This document shows positions 36,903-45,065 of a stretch of DNA of 55,225 nucleotides, one piece after another (the first letter of the stretch is position 1; each line of letters opens with the position of its first letter). The stretch comes from a virus. The stretch is from positions 1 to 55,225 of the IMG/VR virus record IMGVR_UViG_3300028553_000034. One strand, written 5' to 3'. The position numbers were made by a program, and so were the translations under genes. Below the pieces are notes generated by a model. It saw only the letters and a list, made by a program, of their open reading frames with translations. It was not told where the DNA came from and made no database searches.

Positions 36903-36929
36903 ATAACGTAAATAAAAAAGTAAAGCAAA

Positions 36930-37880
36930 ATGGAAAATTTAGACATTTTTAATTTGAGCCTCGACAATTTCAAATCCGAGGAAAAACAAACAAGTGGAAC
37001 TGACATCTATAAAACAGATCCAAAAAATTCAAAAGACTCTATTTATAGAGCAGTTATTAGATTCATTCCGAATCTTAATAATCCTAAAAAATCTATCGTA
37101 AGAAAATACTCCTATTGGTTAGAAAATGCCGAAGGTAGTGGATTCTACGCAGATTGTCCTTCATCTGTTCCAGGTGAAAAATCAGTTATCCAAGATACTT
37201 TCTGGAAACTTTACAAATCTGAATCAGCATTCGAAAAGAAACAAGCTGAAAAAATTAAACGTAAAGAGTATTACTACTCATATGTTTTGATTGTAAAGGA
37301 TCCACAACGTCCTGAATTGGAAAACACAGTTCAATTATTCCGTTTCCCTAGAGCCGTTAAGAAACTTATCGATGCTCAAATTCAACCATCTGCTGAAGAT
37401 ATCGAAATGGGAATCGAACCAACAAACATCTTCGACTTCTTTCAAGGAAAAGACTTCCAATTAAAAGTAACCATGAAAGGTGGATATTGGAATTATGATG
37501 AATGTAAATTCGGAAATACTCCAGCAGCTGTTAAACTTAATGGTGCTCAAATGGAAAACAACGAAGAATGTCGTAAAATGATCATGGGAATTTATACAGG
37601 TGCTTCTGCTTTAGAAGATCAAGAATTTAAACCATGGACTAATGAACTTCGTGAAAAGGTATTCAATTACATCGCAGAACTTACAGGATCTAATCCAGGT
37701 GCTGCTTATCAAGCTGTTTCTTCTCCAACTCCTGTTAAATCGGTTACTCCTCCTATGGCAGGAACTACTGAAACTCAGATTGTTAAAGAAACACCATCTA
37801 TTAATTCCGCCTCGAAAGATGCCGGTAATTCAAATGACTCAGATATTGAATCTTGGTTACAAGAATTCGATATTAAATAA
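36930..37880 (+). CDS. 32: Single-stranded DNA-binding protein gp32-like
   Basis: A 316-aa protein, T4 gp32 size (301). The OB core includes YRAVIRFIPNLNNPKKSIVR, KYSYWLENAEGSGFYADCPS, YYYSYVLIVKDPQRPELENT and NIFDFFQGKDFQLKVTMKGG followed by NYDECKFGN, matching the T4 order (SYWANILVVKDP, then NYDESKF). The C-terminus is acidic (NSNDSDIESWLQEFDIK), the usual protein-interaction tail, after a Pro/Ser/Thr linker. Only one Cys remains where T4 has the zinc site. It coats ssDNA in replication and recombination. A terminator follows. Confidence 0.9.
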   Translation: MENLDIFNLSLDNFKSEEKQTSGTDIYKTDPKNSKDSIYRAVIRFIPNLNNPKKSIVRKYSYWLENAEGSGFYADCPSSVPGEKSVIQDTFWKLYKSESAFEKKQAEKIKRKEYYYSYVLIVKDPQRPELENTVQLFRFPRAVKKLIDAQIQPSAEDIEMGIEPTNIFDFFQGKDFQLKVTMKGGYWNYDECKFGNTPAAVKLNGAQMENNEECRKMIMGIYTGASALEDQEFKPWTNELREKVFNYIAELTGSNPGAAYQAVSSPTPVKSVTPPMAGTTETQIVKETPSINSASKDAGNSNDSDIESWLQEFDIK

Positions 37881-37893
37881 ATCAAATTTAATC

Positions 37894-37927
37894 AAAAGGA
37901 CATCTCTATCGAGGTGTCCTTTTTTTA
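37894..37927 (+). terminator. Rho-independent terminator after gp32
   Basis: A stem AAAAGGACATCTC / GAGGTGTCCTTTT with one T-G wobble and a TATC loop, followed directly by a T-run (37918-37926). It lies 13 bases after the gp32 stop. It should limit read-through of the abundant gp32 message into rmlA. Confidence 0.85.
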
Positions 37928-37937
37928 TTCAAAAACT

Positions 37938-38858
37938 ATGAAAGGAATCGTATTAGCCGGTGGTAAAGGAACTAGATTACTCCCTATCACTATAACTCAA
38001 GTAAAACAGCTTTTGCCTGTTTATGACAAACCAATGATATATTACCCTATCTCTATTTTGATGCTTGCCGGAATCAAAGAGATTATGATTATTACAAATC
38101 CAGAAGACGTTCATTCAATGAAAAAACTTCTAGGAGATGGATCTGAATTAGGATGTAAATTTGAATATGAAGTACAAACCGAAGCAAGAGGAATAGCTGA
38201 TGCTTTTATTATCGCTGAAGATTTTATAGGATCTGATCCTGTTTGTTTAATTCTAGGAGATAATATCTTCTACTCTTCAGGATTAGCAGGTCTTCTTAAA
38301 ACTAAAACAAAGGAATGGGATGGATTTCGTGGAGTTTCACGAGCTAAAGGGGCTTGTGTTTTCGCTTATCACGTTAGTGATCCGGAACGTTATGGTGTAG
38401 TAGAATTCGATACTATGAATAGAGTTGTTTCTATCGAAGAAAAACCTAAAAAACCAAAATCTAGCTTTGCTATTCCAGGACTCTATTTTTACGATAATAA
38501 AGTTGTTGAAATGGCGAAAAATCTAAAACCTTCACGAAGAGGTGAATTAGAAATAACTGATATTAATCAGTTATATTTAGATGAAGGAAATCTACATGTT
38601 GCTCAATTACAAAGAGGGACTGCCTGGTTAGATACGGGAACTTTCGAATCACTAATGGAAGCAGGGCAATTTATTCATATGATTGAAAAAAGACAAGGAC
38701 AAAAAGTTGGATGTATCGAAGAGATTGCATATAAAATGGGTTGGATTAATGAAAATCAACTAAAGTCTATAGCTAAGAAATATGAAAAAAGTGGATATGG
38801 TGAATATCTAACTTCTATTGCTGAAAATAAACCCTTACACATACACGGTACATATTAA
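37938..38858 (+). CDS. rmlA: Glucose-1-phosphate thymidylyltransferase-like nucleotidyltransferase
   Basis: A 306-aa protein, full family length. Starting at the ATG 37938 (a GTG at 37914 falls in the terminator) gives MKGIVLAGGKGTRLLPITIT, the nucleotide-binding loop. KQLLPVYDKPMIYYPISILM, LGDNIFYSSGL (metal Asp108), SIEEKPKKPKS and GLYFYDNKVVE with GTAWLDTGTFESL are all RmlA motifs. It makes dTDP-glucose from glucose-1-phosphate and dTTP, the entry to dTDP-rhamnose. No rmlB/C/D is in the window, so it probably works with host sugar pathways. It is out of place between gp32 and primase and is likely acquired. Confidence 0.85.
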   Translation: MKGIVLAGGKGTRLLPITITQVKQLLPVYDKPMIYYPISILMLAGIKEIMIITNPEDVHSMKKLLGDGSELGCKFEYEVQTEARGIADAFIIAEDFIGSDPVCLILGDNIFYSSGLAGLLKTKTKEWDGFRGVSRAKGACVFAYHVSDPERYGVVEFDTMNRVVSIEEKPKKPKSSFAIPGLYFYDNKVVEMAKNLKPSRRGELEITDINQLYLDEGNLHVAQLQRGTAWLDTGTFESLMEAGQFIHMIEKRQGQKVGCIEEIAYKMGWINENQLKSIAKKYEKSGYGEYLTSIAENKPLHIHGTY

Positions 38859-38863
38859 AAATA

Positions 38864-39928
38864 ATGGAAATAACTGAACAGAAAAAATTACAGATTAATG
38901 CTAAGGTCGAAAATATCATAAAATCAGAATTCTCAGGAGTAAAGGGAGAAGTAAGATTTTTTAGAGATAGACTTAACTTTGCATGTCCTTATTGTGGGGA
39001 TTCTACGAATGAACACAAAAAACGTGCTAATATCTATTGGGCAAATCTAATGTATCATTGCTTCAATGATGGTTGTAAAAAGCACACTAATCTTGTAAAT
39101 TTCTATAAAGATTTTAACAGTCCTGTTCAAAATACTGATGAATTAACGTTCTTTTTAGATTATATACGTGAACATCGTGTATCAACGGTAACTAAGGAAT
39201 ATCTTGAACTCAACACATTTCAAAATCTTGTTGAATTCGGTATTCCTTACGAAACCGTCAAATCAAAACTAAGACTCTTACATCCTTCTGAAGATATGAC
39301 TATTGAAAAATATCTTAAAGCTCGATTCATGCATTTCAAAATGGATCACTTCCTTTACGATAAAAAGAAAGATCAGCTATATGTTCTCAATCTAACTCCA
39401 GATAAAACTAAAATTCTAGGATGGCAGATTAGAAACTTTCAAGAAAACAGAGCTAAATACGTCAGTTTCAATATAGAAAAAATAAACTATCTACTTTTCG
39501 GTCGAGGCATCGAAGATCGATCAGAAGACGAAATAATTAAGTTAAATACTATGAGTCTTTACTTCGGTATTCTATCTGCTGATTTCTCTAAGAATGTTAC
39601 TATATTTGAAGGTGTTATTGATTCCTTTTTACAACCAAATTCAATAGCTATAACAGGTGCAGACAAACCTACTGAAATGTTTGACGATATAACAACAATA
39701 CGATATCTTTTCGATAACGATAATGCAGGAAGAAGAGTTATGGAAGCAAAACTTAAAAAAAGAAAAAATGTCTTCATGTGGAATAAGCTCGTTAGAGATT
39801 TCAAAGTAAGAGAACAAGTTAAAGATCTAAATGATCTATTCATCTACTGTTGGAAAAACAAAAACGAAGCAATTAAAAATCTCGATAAATACTTTACACA
39901 TGAACCACTGGACATCCGAAGCGTATAG
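38864..39928 (+). CDS. 61: DNA primase gp61-like
   Basis: A 354-aa protein, T4 gp61 size (342). The N-terminus has a zinc finger: ACPYCGDSTNEH (Cys41, Cys44) then MYHCFNDGCKKHTN (Cys66, Cys71). A TOPRIM core follows: VTIFEGVIDSFLQPNSIAIT (Glu249) and RYLFDNDNAGRRVMEAK (Asp284, Asp286). It makes RNA primers for lagging-strand synthesis with the gp41 helicase, whose gene begins near the right edge. It starts five bases after rmlA. Confidence 0.88.
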   Translation: MEITEQKKLQINAKVENIIKSEFSGVKGEVRFFRDRLNFACPYCGDSTNEHKKRANIYWANLMYHCFNDGCKKHTNLVNFYKDFNSPVQNTDELTFFLDYIREHRVSTVTKEYLELNTFQNLVEFGIPYETVKSKLRLLHPSEDMTIEKYLKARFMHFKMDHFLYDKKKDQLYVLNLTPDKTKILGWQIRNFQENRAKYVSFNIEKINYLLFGRGIEDRSEDEIIKLNTMSLYFGILSADFSKNVTIFEGVIDSFLQPNSIAITGADKPTEMFDDITTIRYLFDNDNAGRRVMEAKLKKRKNVFMWNKLVRDFKVREQVKDLNDLFIYCWKNKNEAIKNLDKYFTHEPLDIRSV

Positions 39929-39932
39929 TGCT

Positions 39933-40136
39933 ATGGAAAATGAACTCGAAAAATTCTTCGAATCTTCTAAGAAAGGAAACATTAAGCTTATTGTCGATTT
40001 TGATATAGACGATAAGAAAGTTGAAGCAAATCCTTTCGAAATAGAAAGCATAAAATATAAAACTAAAAAGGTAAAAAAGGGATCTATCTTAGATCTAAAA
40101 AGCCGAAATAAAAAAGAAGATAATTCCCTATTCTAA
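39933..40136 (+). CDS. Small hypothetical protein between primase and uvsY
   Basis: A 67-aa protein from the ATG at 39933, just after the primase stop; an upstream ATG at 39900 would add 11 residues and overlap primase. The sequence is charged: ENELEKFFESSKKGNIKLIV, then acidic VDFDIDDKKVEANPFEIES and a very basic end (KTKKVKKGSILDLKSRNKKE). No domain is recognised. The stop overlaps the uvsY start by one base. It probably belongs to replication or recombination by context only. Confidence 0.5.
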   Translation: MENELEKFFESSKKGNIKLIVDFDIDDKKVEANPFEIESIKYKTKKVKKGSILDLKSRNKKEDNSLF

Positions 40137-40582
40137 TGACCGAAGAAGAAAGAAAAGTAAACGATATAGACGAAGCCCTCGAAAAGGAACGTGTAGAATA
40201 TGGTCATAAGCTTTCTGAACTTATTTCAAAAATAAATAAGATAGATCAAATACCAGAAGCTCAAGTATTTATGCTTTCTTATCGACATATGTTTGTTGAA
40301 AAGGCAGCTAAATATCGATCAGCCGTTTATAAAAAGAAAACAAACGATCAGAATTTTAGAAAACTAAGATTCGAATACTATAAAACTCAACATGATGTCC
40401 GATTGGATTATCGTGAAATAAACCAATTCATCGATTCGGATATGTCTATGAGAACTCGACAAACAGAGCTTCTAGATAATCAGATTTTATTTTTTAATCA
40501 ATGTATCGAAACGGTGGATAAAATGGGATTTGCTATTAGAAATAGAATTTCTATAGAAGAATTCCATCACAAAAACTTTTAG
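40136..40582 (+). CDS. uvsY: Recombination mediator UvsY
   Basis: A 148-aa protein, near T4 UvsY (137 aa). It is almost entirely helical and basic/acidic mixed. The C-terminal LLDNQILFFNQCIETVDKMG then FAIRNRISIEEFH corresponds to the T4 ending (LDFCSGALDAIKSRGFAIKH). UvsY loads UvsX onto gp32-covered ssDNA. The position just before uvsW, with gp32 and uvsX in the same module, supports this. Confidence 0.75.
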   Translation: MTEEERKVNDIDEALEKERVEYGHKLSELISKINKIDQIPEAQVFMLSYRHMFVEKAAKYRSAVYKKKTNDQNFRKLRFEYYKTQHDVRLDYREINQFIDSDMSMRTRQTELLDNQILFFNQCIETVDKMGFAIRNRISIEEFHHKNF

Positions 40583-40584
40583 AA

Positions 40585-42117
40585 ATGAAATGGACACTAA
40601 CACACAATGATAGAATCCTAACATTAACTGAAGCAACTGGATTAGAAATTGATCAACTCAATTTATCATTTAGAAGACAAACAGCTAATGCAAAATGGGA
40701 TCCGAGAGTAAAAAAAGGTTGGTGGGACGGTTATATCTCATACTTCAAATCTGACAGATATCTACCATCAGGTCTTTGGTCAGAAGTTGTAGATATTTGT
40801 AAGCTATATAATTTTGAACTTCATATAGAAGGAATTGAAAATAAATTTGATAGAGATATCGATCAAGAAGAATTTCAATCCTGGGTTGATGAAAAATGGT
40901 CAGATGTAGAAGAAAGAAAACCTAGAGATTATCAAGTTAATACAGTTTTTAATATCATTAAATATCAAAATTGCTTAGCTGAACTCGCAACTTCTGCAGG
41001 AAAGACTTTGATTACCTATATGACAATTGCTTATCTTCTAGAAACTAAAAAAGCTAGAAAGGTTTTAATGATTGTTCCGACAGTAGACCTTGTAGTGCAA
41101 GGAACTGAGGATTTTTATCAATATAACGAAGAATCGTGTAAATTGAAAATTGACATTCAACAAATTTTTGCTGGATCTGTAATTAGAGAAAAATCAAATA
41201 TAGTTATAGGAACATATCAATCACTTGTAAAGAAAGATAAAACTTATTTTGATCAATTTGATACGGTAATAGTCGATGAAACTCACAAAGCTAAATCAGC
41301 AAGTATTAAAACGATTTTAGAAAAATGTGAAAATGCAGGAAGAAAATTTGGTCTATCAGGAACAATTCCAAAACCAGGAACTTTAGATAGATTAACTCTT
41401 ATGGCATATACAGGTCCTGTGATTACTTCAATTAGAGCAGATTATTTAATGGAACAAGGACATATTACACCTTGTGAAGTTTATGTTATCGAAATGGATT
41501 ATGCTCGTCCTGAAGTAAAAGATGGATTCAAAATGTTATTTCAAAGATCCGAAGAAGATCGAAAGAAACTTCTTAATCTAGAACAACAATATGCTATTCA
41601 ATCAGAGGTAAGATTAGAATTCATTACAGATATGATTCTAAAGAACAATAAGAATTCATTGGTTCTTTTCTATCGAATTGAATACGGTAACAAAATATAT
41701 GATAAGCTTAGAGAAAAAACTGATAGAAAAATCTTTTACATCGATGGCTCTGTTAATAAAGATCTTAGAGAATATCAGAAAGATATGTTAGAAGAAGGTG
41801 AAGGAAAAATTATGATTGCATCATTTGGAACCTTCTCTACTGGAATCAACGTTAAAAACATACACACTATTTACTTAACTGAATCATTCAAATCTGAAGT
41901 AATTATTAGACAATCTATTGGTAGAGGACTTAGAAAACATGCAGATAAGAAGAAGCTGGTAATTATCGACTTTGTAGATGATTATTGTACTGGTAAATTT
42001 AAGAACTATCTTTATAAACATTCAGAAGTTAGACAAGCTATATACGATGATCAGAATTTCCCTTACAGTATAAGACGTATGGACTTGAAGAAGATATATA
42101 GTAAAAATAGTGAATAA
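40585..42117 (+). CDS. uvsW: UvsW-type DNA/RNA helicase
   Basis: A 510-aa protein, T4 UvsW is 503. A small N-terminal DNA-binding domain (RVKKGWWDGYISYFKSDRYL) precedes the superfamily-2 motor: Q-like RDYQVNTV, Walker A LATSAGKTLITY (Lys140), DETH box at 231-234, SGTIPKPGTLDRLTLM, and motif VI QSIGRGLRKHADKK. UvsW unwinds R-loops and branched intermediates, shifting T4 replication from origin to recombination mode. It begins two bases after uvsY. Confidence 0.9.
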   Translation: MKWTLTHNDRILTLTEATGLEIDQLNLSFRRQTANAKWDPRVKKGWWDGYISYFKSDRYLPSGLWSEVVDICKLYNFELHIEGIENKFDRDIDQEEFQSWVDEKWSDVEERKPRDYQVNTVFNIIKYQNCLAELATSAGKTLITYMTIAYLLETKKARKVLMIVPTVDLVVQGTEDFYQYNEESCKLKIDIQQIFAGSVIREKSNIVIGTYQSLVKKDKTYFDQFDTVIVDETHKAKSASIKTILEKCENAGRKFGLSGTIPKPGTLDRLTLMAYTGPVITSIRADYLMEQGHITPCEVYVIEMDYARPEVKDGFKMLFQRSEEDRKKLLNLEQQYAIQSEVRLEFITDMILKNNKNSLVLFYRIEYGNKIYDKLREKTDRKIFYIDGSVNKDLREYQKDMLEEGEGKIMIASFGTFSTGINVKNIHTIYLTESFKSEVIIRQSIGRGLRKHADKKKLVIIDFVDDYCTGKFKNYLYKHSEVRQAIYDDQNFPYSIRRMDLKKIYSKNSE

Positions 42118-42118
42118 A

Positions 42119-42331
42119 ATGGCTTTGCTTAAATACAGAACATTTGCAAAATTAAGAACAGAGGCTAAGGAAAATAAGCTTCGTGAAACCGCTGCACAAA
42201 ATTTCAAAAAGATATTCAACGAAAATCTTTCTAAATATGGTGCTAAAGATCCCTCCGAACTTGACGAAGAACAACTTACTGAATTCTTGGAAACAATGAA
42301 AAGTTATAAAAACGCTCAAAACGGAAAGTAA
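42119..42331 (+). CDS. Small hypothetical protein after uvsW
   Basis: A 70-aa protein from the ATG at 42119, which follows the uvsW stop; a GTG at 42110 would overlap. It is helical and charged: KYRTFAKLRTEAKENKLRET, then PSELDEEQLTEFLETMKSYK. It holds the place of T4 uvsW.1, but I see no real similarity to it. The stop overlaps the next start (TAATG). The function is unknown. Confidence 0.55.
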   Translation: MALLKYRTFAKLRTEAKENKLRETAAQNFKKIFNENLSKYGAKDPSELDEEQLTEFLETMKSYKNAQNGK

Positions 42332-43557
42332 TGGCAGAAATTTTATCCCTAAGACAGGTATATCTAAAAGAAGGAATGCCCTTCGTTAATAAACTACTAG
42401 ATGGATTTGTTGTTGTTAGTGAAAAGCTTAATGCTACTAGATTTTGCTTCGAATATAACGGACCTAAGGGAATTAAATTCTTCAAAAAAGATGGACCTAT
42501 AACATCTATCGATAGAACGATGTCTTCACTTTATGAAGCACCTATTCGTTTTATTGAATCTCTTCCTAAAGAAGATATGATGAAACTTCCTATCGGATTC
42601 AAATTTGGTCTTCGTTATTTTCATAATACAAAACCTGCTAATATAGTTTATGATAAAATTCCTCTAAACGGTCTCGTCTTAACTGATATTAAAAATCCTA
42701 CAGGTAAAATCATAGATGATGTATCAATTCTTAATGGAATATCGGATCTTCTAAGAGTAGAAAAACCTCCTGTTATTTGGTATGGTAAGTTAGATAAATC
42801 ACAAAAAACTAGAATCTTAGAATATCTTAGAACTCAAGAAGATGAGCTAATAAAAAGATTTTCTACAGATTCATTCACTAAATATATCATATCAATTCTT
42901 AATCCCGAGATTGAAGCTACAGCTCTTAAAAACGATATAGAAAAACCTATCGATTCTATCATCTTCAAATTTATTTCAGATGATACTAGTGAAGTTTTCC
43001 ATTCAAAAGTAATAGATCCTGTAATTACACAAATCAATCGATCTAATGATGAAGAAAGAGAACCTCAAGATCTTTATGGAATTATTCTTTCTGATCTTGT
43101 TGAATATATCAAAGTAACAGGACTTCAAAAATATGGTCTTAAAGAAGAAGGAGAAGATGCTAGATATTTAGAACTTGTTTGTCAAATCTTTTCACAATAC
43201 ATGAAAAAATATGGCTATAAATATAACGGAATTGAAATAGATCCTCTTTCTTTTGCATCGGTTCCTGAATTCGATCTTAATACAGGATTCATTAAAGATC
43301 AAAAAGTTAGAGATCTAATTAAAGAATCTACAATCAACAAGCACATCTTCAAAATTCTTATGAGTTCTTTCTCTAAACCGAAGAAAAAACCTAGCGGAAC
43401 TGTTACTCAAATGCTTATTGATGATACTATAGATCTAGCTAAGAAAATTAAAGATAAAGTTTTAGAAACCAAAAAAGTAGGTGAATCTAATTCTTTTCCT
43501 ACATATGAAGAATTCTTCACTAAAAAGACGGATGATTCTCGAGGAATCAAACTTTGA
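42331..43557 (+). CDS. Divergent RNA/DNA ligase-like nucleotidyltransferase
   Basis: A 408-aa protein. The N-terminus has a ligase motif I look-alike, VVVSEKLNATRFCFEY, with Lys32 as the likely adenylated residue and KLNA in place of KxDG. A Lys-rich strand (GIKFFKKDGPITSI), KLPIGFKFGLRYFHN and LNGLVLTDIKNPTGKI follow, as in RNA ligases. A possible motif IV is KPIDSIIFKF. The acidic residue usual in motif III is not obvious (FGLRYF). The C-terminus has a basic patch and a peptide FPTYEEFFTKK like the capsid-targeting leaders. Strand-joining activity is plausible but unproven. Confidence 0.55.
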   Translation: MAEILSLRQVYLKEGMPFVNKLLDGFVVVSEKLNATRFCFEYNGPKGIKFFKKDGPITSIDRTMSSLYEAPIRFIESLPKEDMMKLPIGFKFGLRYFHNTKPANIVYDKIPLNGLVLTDIKNPTGKIIDDVSILNGISDLLRVEKPPVIWYGKLDKSQKTRILEYLRTQEDELIKRFSTDSFTKYIISILNPEIEATALKNDIEKPIDSIIFKFISDDTSEVFHSKVIDPVITQINRSNDEEREPQDLYGIILSDLVEYIKVTGLQKYGLKEEGEDARYLELVCQIFSQYMKKYGYKYNGIEIDPLSFASVPEFDLNTGFIKDQKVRDLIKESTINKHIFKILMSSFSKPKKKPSGTVTQMLIDDTIDLAKKIKDKVLETKKVGESNSFPTYEEFFTKKTDDSRGIKL

Positions 43558-43588
43558 TATATAGAAAAACAAATAAAAACACATTAAA

Positions 43589-44455
43589 ATGGAAAAAAAT
43601 CTTAACGAAGGTAGAACCCAAATCAAAAGACAGTACGGCCAGTACGCAAAAATTAAGGTAAATGAAAAAGCACCAATAAGAAACAAAGTTATTGGTTTCG
43701 TAGGAAAACGTTTTGTTACTGAGGAAGAAATGAAAAATTTCTTATCTAAAATGAATGAGGATTCTGGAAAAACTTTTGATGATAAAAAATGGTTCGGTAG
43801 AAATCAAAGATATTTTGAGTCTTTTGAAAATAGAGGACAAAAGGTTATCACTCTTTCTAAATACGGAAAACGTGTTCTAGAAATGATTGGTAAGACTACA
43901 CAAAAACAATCGATCAATGAATGTGTAGGTCTTTTCAAAAATATCAGATTAAATGAGGCGTTTGTTAATCCTTCTCCTTGTGAATTACTACAAGATACAT
44001 TAAAAGGTTTTTCTGAATCAGATGATGATAGTATTGACATTACAGTTTTAACTAAAGGATATGAAACTATCGCTAAATTGTTAAAAGGAAATATGAAAAC
44101 TGTTGTTTCTGAAATGGAAGAGGGTGAATATGAACTTTGCAAAGCTTTGGCTGTAGGCCTTGATAAAAGAGCTACAGGTGGAATCACTGATACTGGAAAA
44201 CGTAAAAATGAATCCCCTGAAGGATCTAACGTTTCCATCGTTAACAGAGGACAAATTAACTCAGCTTTTACGAGTAATTCTCTTCCACGTGAAGTAATTG
44301 TTTATCATATTGGAGATATAAAAGTAGACGTTGCAACTTGGGTAGATGGAGATGAATATGCAGAATTCGATCACGTAGCATTTCTTAAAAAAGACGAAAA
44401 GAAACTTATTTCTTGGGTAAATAAAAACATGTCAGAAGACGACATGGAATACTAA
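43589..44455 (+). CDS. Hypothetical protein, possibly internal
   Basis: A 288-aa protein. It starts MEKNLNEGRTQIKRQYGQYA, with LNE before Gly near the N-terminus and a second LNE (IRLNEAF) near residue 121, both matching an (L/I)-x-E rule. The first ~80 residues are basic. The rest holds DTLKGFSESDDDSIDITVLT, a loop of Gly/Ser/Asn, and ends DVATWVDGDEYAEFDHVAFL. No family is recognised. The next gene starts one base after its stop and carries a targeting leader, so it may be part of the same internal-protein set. Confidence 0.45.
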   Translation: MEKNLNEGRTQIKRQYGQYAKIKVNEKAPIRNKVIGFVGKRFVTEEEMKNFLSKMNEDSGKTFDDKKWFGRNQRYFESFENRGQKVITLSKYGKRVLEMIGKTTQKQSINECVGLFKNIRLNEAFVNPSPCELLQDTLKGFSESDDDSIDITVLTKGYETIAKLLKGNMKTVVSEMEEGEYELCKALAVGLDKRATGGITDTGKRKNESPEGSNVSIVNRGQINSAFTSNSLPREVIVYHIGDIKVDVATWVDGDEYAEFDHVAFLKKDEKKLISWVNKNMSEDDMEY

Positions 44456-44456
44456 A

Positions 44457-44723
44457 ATGTTAAATCTACCTACATACGAACAATACTTAATAACCGAAGC
44501 TTTAGATGATTCTAAGGTTTCGGATGTTAAGAAGTTAGTTTCTGAAAAACTAAGAACTGTTGTTGAATATACAAAATCTTCTGAAGTTTTCAAATGTGTA
44601 GGTCTTGCTCTTAAATATCCTGAAGTTCTTGAAGATATTCTTAAGGCAGAAGGTTTTGAAGCAAAAAATATAAAACTCATTGGAGCTCAATTCTCTGGTG
44701 ATACAGAATTTCAAATTAAATAA
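44457..44723 (+). CDS. Putative internal head protein, 88 aa, capsid-targeting peptide
   Basis: It starts MLNLPTYEQYLITEALDDSK, nearly the same leader as the KTSC gene at 36405 (NLPTY-EYLITE against NLPTY-QYLITE), with ITE followed by Ala as the likely cleavage point. The mature part (~74 aa) is helical (VKKLVSEKLRTVVEYTKSSE, LKYPEVLEDILKAEGF) and then beta (IKLIGAQFSGDTEF). No domain is recognised. Confidence 0.6.
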   Translation: MLNLPTYEQYLITEALDDSKVSDVKKLVSEKLRTVVEYTKSSEVFKCVGLALKYPEVLEDILKAEGFEAKNIKLIGAQFSGDTEFQIK

Positions 44724-44731
44724 AACGAGAT

Positions 44732-45061
44732 ATGAAAATTAAATCATTCAAAGAATTCTTAAATGAATCACTTAACGAAGCAGGCGATGTAGCTTATTGG
44801 AAACAATATGAAAAAGGAACTCCAGTTGGCGAAGAAGATTATGGTAAAAAAGTAGCTAAAAACGAAAAAGAGCTAGATGCACTTTATGACGAAGTAGTAA
44901 TGTGGTGGGATACTGAATCTGAACATCCGAATACACGTTCTCCGTTCGGTCAATCTAAACAATGCGAAGAACTTAGAGGTGTAGCAAAACAATATCTTAA
45001 AAAATACAAATCCATTAACGGAAGAGTTATCGACGCAATGGTATCTCAGAATTACATCTAA
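44732..45061 (+). CDS. Putative internal head protein, 109 aa, capsid-targeting peptide
   Basis: It starts MKIKSFKEFLNESLNEAGDV. FKEFLNE is the targeting core; a second LNE follows five residues later, so there are two tandem candidate cleavage sites. The mature part is polar and helical with several Trp (AYWKQYEKG, DEVVMWWDTESEHPNTR). No domain is recognised. It lies between two genes with the same type of leader. Confidence 0.6.
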   Translation: MKIKSFKEFLNESLNEAGDVAYWKQYEKGTPVGEEDYGKKVAKNEKELDALYDEVVMWWDTESEHPNTRSPFGQSKQCEELRGVAKQYLKKYKSINGRVIDAMVSQNYI

Positions 45062-45065
45062 TAAG

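Noticed and set aside
43804-44238. 144-codon minus-strand frame
   Set aside because: Antisense to the 288-aa gene; no start context and Ser-rich composition typical of shadow frames.
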